A stretch of DNA of 64,000 nucleotides, from the NCBI RefSeq assembly GCF_041146395.1, contig NC_090995.1, forward strand, positions 11,572,501 to 11,636,500, given 5' to 3'. The position numbers were made by a program, and so were the translations under genes. Below are positions 60,561-64,000 of this stretch, piece by piece (positions within the stretch are counted from its first letter, which is position 1; the number at the start of each line of letters is the position of its first letter). Under the pieces are notes generated by a model. That model had not been told where the DNA came from. It made no database searches and saw nothing but the letters and a program-made list of their open reading frames with translations. This stretch comes from Eulemur rufifrons. Lineage: Eukaryota > Chordata > Mammalia > Primates > Lemuridae.

Positions 60561-63000
60561 TGTTTCAATCTACCAGACCAGCATAGATGCAATTCTGATT
60601 GACACGCACTCATAAGATTATGGAGCAAAGAAAACAGAAAAAGCCAACATGAAACAACACTTTTAGGCATTTTAATGTATAGGGGAGCAGAGAAATGAGG
60701 ACAATAATGGGTGGGTTGGGTGAGTTGTGAGATGGAGGTTTAAGATGAGAACTATTACAGAATGTTTATATGCTTCTGGGAATTAGTCAATGGAGAGGGT
60801 AAAAAATTGATTATGTATGAAAGGGCGTTTCAAGACTCATCTATATTTCTTTACAGCTATGCACAAAATTGCTCACTGTCCTCAGAATCTTTAATAAGGT
60901 TTGACAATTAATATCATTGTGATTGATTTCACCCCAAAGTATATTACTTTAAAAATGCATAAGACATCTAGAAGAGAATACCTGTAAGAAAAGAAAATAG
61001 CATTGAGCAGTTGTTTCTTCACAGCTCTGCCTGGGAGCAAACTAAAGAAGGAAAGGTGTTAAACTCATATATCATGTTTAAAGTTAAATTTTACTATTTT
61101 TATTTGAGTGCAATTTTTAATTTACTTAATAAGAAATTTTTGGCAATTTAATTTAATTGGCACCATATTCTTGATACAGTATCTCTGAGTGTTAATTGCC
61201 ACAGATACTAATTATCCAATTTTATGTAAAAGCAGTTTTAGAGAAGGTGTTTGGGTATACACAAAAGAACTGATATTTTAAAACAAAATACCAAGATAAA
61301 TAGCTTGAAATTAAATGATTCCAATCAACAAATGACAACTAGTGATTACTGTAATAGTGTGAAATTAAGAAAAATTCTGCTTTCAGCTTACATTTTGTTC
61401 TCTTAAGTGATTAAAATTAGCTTTGCAATCAGAACAGCTTCACTGTCTGTTGTGCTTTGTTTCCCACAGTTTGTATCTGGATTTTTTTTTTTTTTAGATT
61501 TCATGAGCTCTGGTGTATATGTTTGGGAGGGCAGGTTGTAAAATTTGTCTTAGGGGTCTGGAATTTGAACGCAGCCATTTAGAAAAAAAAGCTCACTGCA
61601 TCATAGAGCATACATTTGTGTAACATCAAAAATCTAACACACAGAATATTGGTATTTCAGGACTATCATCATTTCTATTGGTAAGGTAACTCGGGGATAT
61701 TTCTTATATCTCATTTCATATAAACAGATTTCAAAGTAACTATGATTTCATCAAATGTAAGCTATTCCCTCAATGTATGTTGAAAACAATCTTCACCCTG
61801 TTAATTCTTCAACCTATGTATGGAGTCAGGGGTCTCACTTAATTATCCCATGATAACTGCACATAATTCCAATAACCTACAAAAGCAATAGGGACAGAAG
61901 GTCACATGTTGTCCCCAAATTAATTATAGACGTTCCTATGAAGAATACTACTCTGTATCTGCTTCTTAATACAAATGCTGGCATACTAATTTTAGATAAT
62001 ATTAAAGTAAGCAAATAGGTAAAAAATCTTAAACTGTTCCTTCAAACTGTGAGTCCCAATACCATTTTTAGGGGGCTGGAAATCTTTATAGAGTCTTACG
62101 TTTAAAAATTACAAAAAATGAGAATTATTTAAAGAGAATCATCATAAAGCTGAAAAAAATCTTAAAATATTTCAAGGACTCCTTTCCACCTCTCAAAATA
62201 GTACGCACCTACTTCCAAACCCTTAGAAAATGGTGACCGTCCTTAGCAAAATGAAGTACAGCATTTACTCAGGACAATAAACTTTTCAAAGTTTTCATCA
62301 TTATCTACTTAAAAAATATGCTAAAATTTTAAAATGTCACCTAGCTTTTACTCAAACTTTAGGAAACTGAATCTAAATGAAAACTTCTTTAAAATTAAAG
62401 AGAAACAAAGGTAAAGCAAAGCTCTCAGAAAATGCTGCCGGGCCTTTTACATTGCATTCATTTTTGGTTTTCTTTTGGTTTTTTTTTTTTTTTTTTTTGG
62501 TCATGTATTATCTTTATATGTAGTACAAATAACAAATTCTTTGAATTCCTAAAGCTCTACAATTTTCTAGTTCCCTGCAATAAATTAAAATCCGATCTTC
62601 TCTGCTGATGGCTTGATGCTGTGTATCTCGTAATTTTAAATTGAAAAGTAATCAGCGAGAATCCACAAGTCAATTCAACCCAGAAAACCACCGTTAACTG
62701 ACATCTAACGGGATACCCAGGGGTTCACGCAGTCAGTATTAGGGGTCAGTAAACCAGTCGCAGTTTGGGGGCATCTTGTCTAACCCATATATAATTACCA
62801 ACCTAAATTAGGCTAGTCTCTGAATACAGATTGGCAGTTCGATAGGCATATTACTAAAATGCAAGCAAGATTCCTTGGATAAGATTTTCATTACACAATG
62901 AGAAGTAATGGAATATTTTTTTCAAATATAATGTAGGAAAACCACCCAAGAGGTAATAGGTAGGTGCTATCTTTGCTGATCTTATCTGGGGGGACGGATG

Positions 63001-63026
63001 TGTATATACACACATACACACACATG
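63001..63026 (+). repeat. (CA)n-like tract, short
   Basis: TGTATATACACACATACACA and CACATG: an AT/CA-rich tract with TA interruptions; borders a run of other AT-rich sequence. Confidence 0.7.
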
Positions 63027-63288
63027 CCACAAGATTAAAAAAGATAGTCCATATAAAGCCAGAAATTAAGAAGAATGCTTGGTTGTTGAAACCAAGATCA
63101 AATCAAGGCCACTGTGCTTCTCTCTCCAGTGGACTCCACAAACACCTCCAAGTAATAAGCAAACTCGATATGGAAAAACCTGAGCCCGCTCGGAAGATCT
63201 GCAGGAAGCAGGACATAAACCTTTGACCTCAAAACCTTGCTCTCCTCTTAATACCGAGTATAGAAGTATATAAAATTTCTCACTTAAG

Positions 63289-63587
63289 GTCCTAGCACTC
63301 TGGGAGGCCAAGACAGGTGGATTATTTGAGCTCACGAGTTTGAGACCAGCCTGAGCAAGAGCAAGATCCCGTCTCTACTAAAAAAATAGAAAGAAATTAG
63401 CTGGACAAGTAAATTTATACAGAGAGAGATAAAATGAGCTGGGCATGGTGGCGCATGCCTGTAGTCCCAGCTACTTGGGAGGCTGAGGCAGGAGGATCGC
63501 TTGAGCCCAGGAGTTGGAGGTTGCTGTGAGCTAGGCTGACGCCACGGCACTCACTCTAGCCTAGGCAACAGAGCCAGACTCTGTCTC

Positions 63588-63617
<30 letters not shown>
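63289..63617 (+). mobile_element. Alu SINE, slightly 5'-truncated, with 12-bp direct repeats
   Basis: Starts at GTCCTAGCACTCTGGGAGGC, so the first ~27 bases of the left arm are missing. It continues through GAGACCAGCCTGAGCAAGAG, a rearranged linker (AAATTTATACAGAGAGAGAT), the GCTAGGCTGACGCCACGG diagnostic stretch, and an A tail of about 29. TTCTCACTTAAG occurs at 63277-63288 and again at 63618-63629, a perfect target-site duplication, so the truncation happened at insertion. Confidence 0.95.
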
Positions 63618-63618
<1 letters not shown>

Positions 63619-64000
63619 CTCACTTAAGAAAAGATTCAGCACTGCCAGATTCATCCTGAATGGTTAAGAGGGGAAAATGTACTGATGGAAAGGAAAGAAA
63701 TATTTGATAATAAGACTATGCAAATATATAAATCTGCAGGTAGACATTGTCAAACATCTGTTATAAACCACCATAGTAAGTTTTCCATTCAATAATTTCT
63801 GTGATTGCTTCAATTTTACTTTGCACCAAGGTCAACAACATAAGCATTTTAATACACATATTATTTGTTTTTCTGGTTTCTTTAATCACTTTAATGTTGT
63901 AGAATCTAGTAGATATTACTCCACTAACATCCTTATGATCCTATTCTGTATCTTTATCATCTGAGGTTCATCATATTTTTTTGTATCATCTTGATGAATA

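Larger units (their letters stand above)
52318..64000 (-). other. ARHGAP24: ARHGAP24 intron upstream of the PH exon (extends past the window)
   Basis: An AT-rich intron, 11.7 kb of it in the window, with MIR, L1, L2, MER5 and Alu remnants listed separately. The exons for the N-terminal ~89 residues lie further on. I looked for another alternative first exon here, as human has a further short variant that starts in the PH exon, and could not support one; non-coding first exons cannot be seen by this method. 52320-54025, 56205-57655, 60565-62995 and 63630-64000 show nothing that I can name. Confidence 0.8.

Overview
This window is nuclear DNA of a primate, most likely a strepsirrhine (lemur or galago group). 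It contains the 3' two thirds of one vertebrate gene, ARHGAP24 (FilGAP, RC-GAP72), on the minus strand. The gene call rests on spliced exons whose translation I recognise: a PH-domain end, a complete RhoGAP domain, a low-complexity Ser/Asn-rich linker and a C-terminal coiled coil. The primate call rests on Alu elements. The strepsirrhine call rests on the Alu diagnostic stretch (GAGCTAGGCTGACGCCACGG), on the partly duplicated A-rich linker between the Alu arms, and on L1 3' ends of the form found in lemurs.

Layout from low to high coordinate, which is 3' to 5' for the gene. 1-7200 is downstream flank with old repeats and no gene I can support. About 7200-8634 is the probable 3' UTR. The shared coding exons are 8635-8878 (stop), 10174-11251, 17302-17423, 19687-19760, 22200-22332 and 33773-33980. 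An alternative first coding exon sits at 45085-45196, with a CpG-rich block upstream at about 45600-46115 that looks like its promoter. 52195-52317 is the last PH-domain exon of the long isoform. 52318-64000 is a further intron; the exons for the N-terminal ~89 residues of the long isoform lie beyond the window.

All splice junctions I could check are GT-AG and the phases agree across every junction. Splicing the 45085-45196 exon to the six shared exons gives 1971 nt, a complete 656-codon ORF plus stop. The in-frame ATG in the PH exon (52298-52300) would give 654 residues. So the window holds one complete short isoform and the 3' part of the longer ones.

The non-coding rest is ordinary primate intron: L1, L2, MIR, Alu, MER5, Tigger and LTR remnants plus microsatellites. 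The more unusual structures are a twin-primed (5'-inverted) lemur-type L1 at 39640-40736, a 78-bp miniature inverted-repeat element between opposing CA and TG microsatellites (41354-41520), a perfect 12-bp hairpin inside an L1 remnant (20671-20697), and an exact 24-bp triplication in an L2-like remnant (60471-60542). I found no CRISPR array, operon or other prokaryote-like system, and no evidence of a new multigene system. Repeat family names and edges are by eye and approximate.
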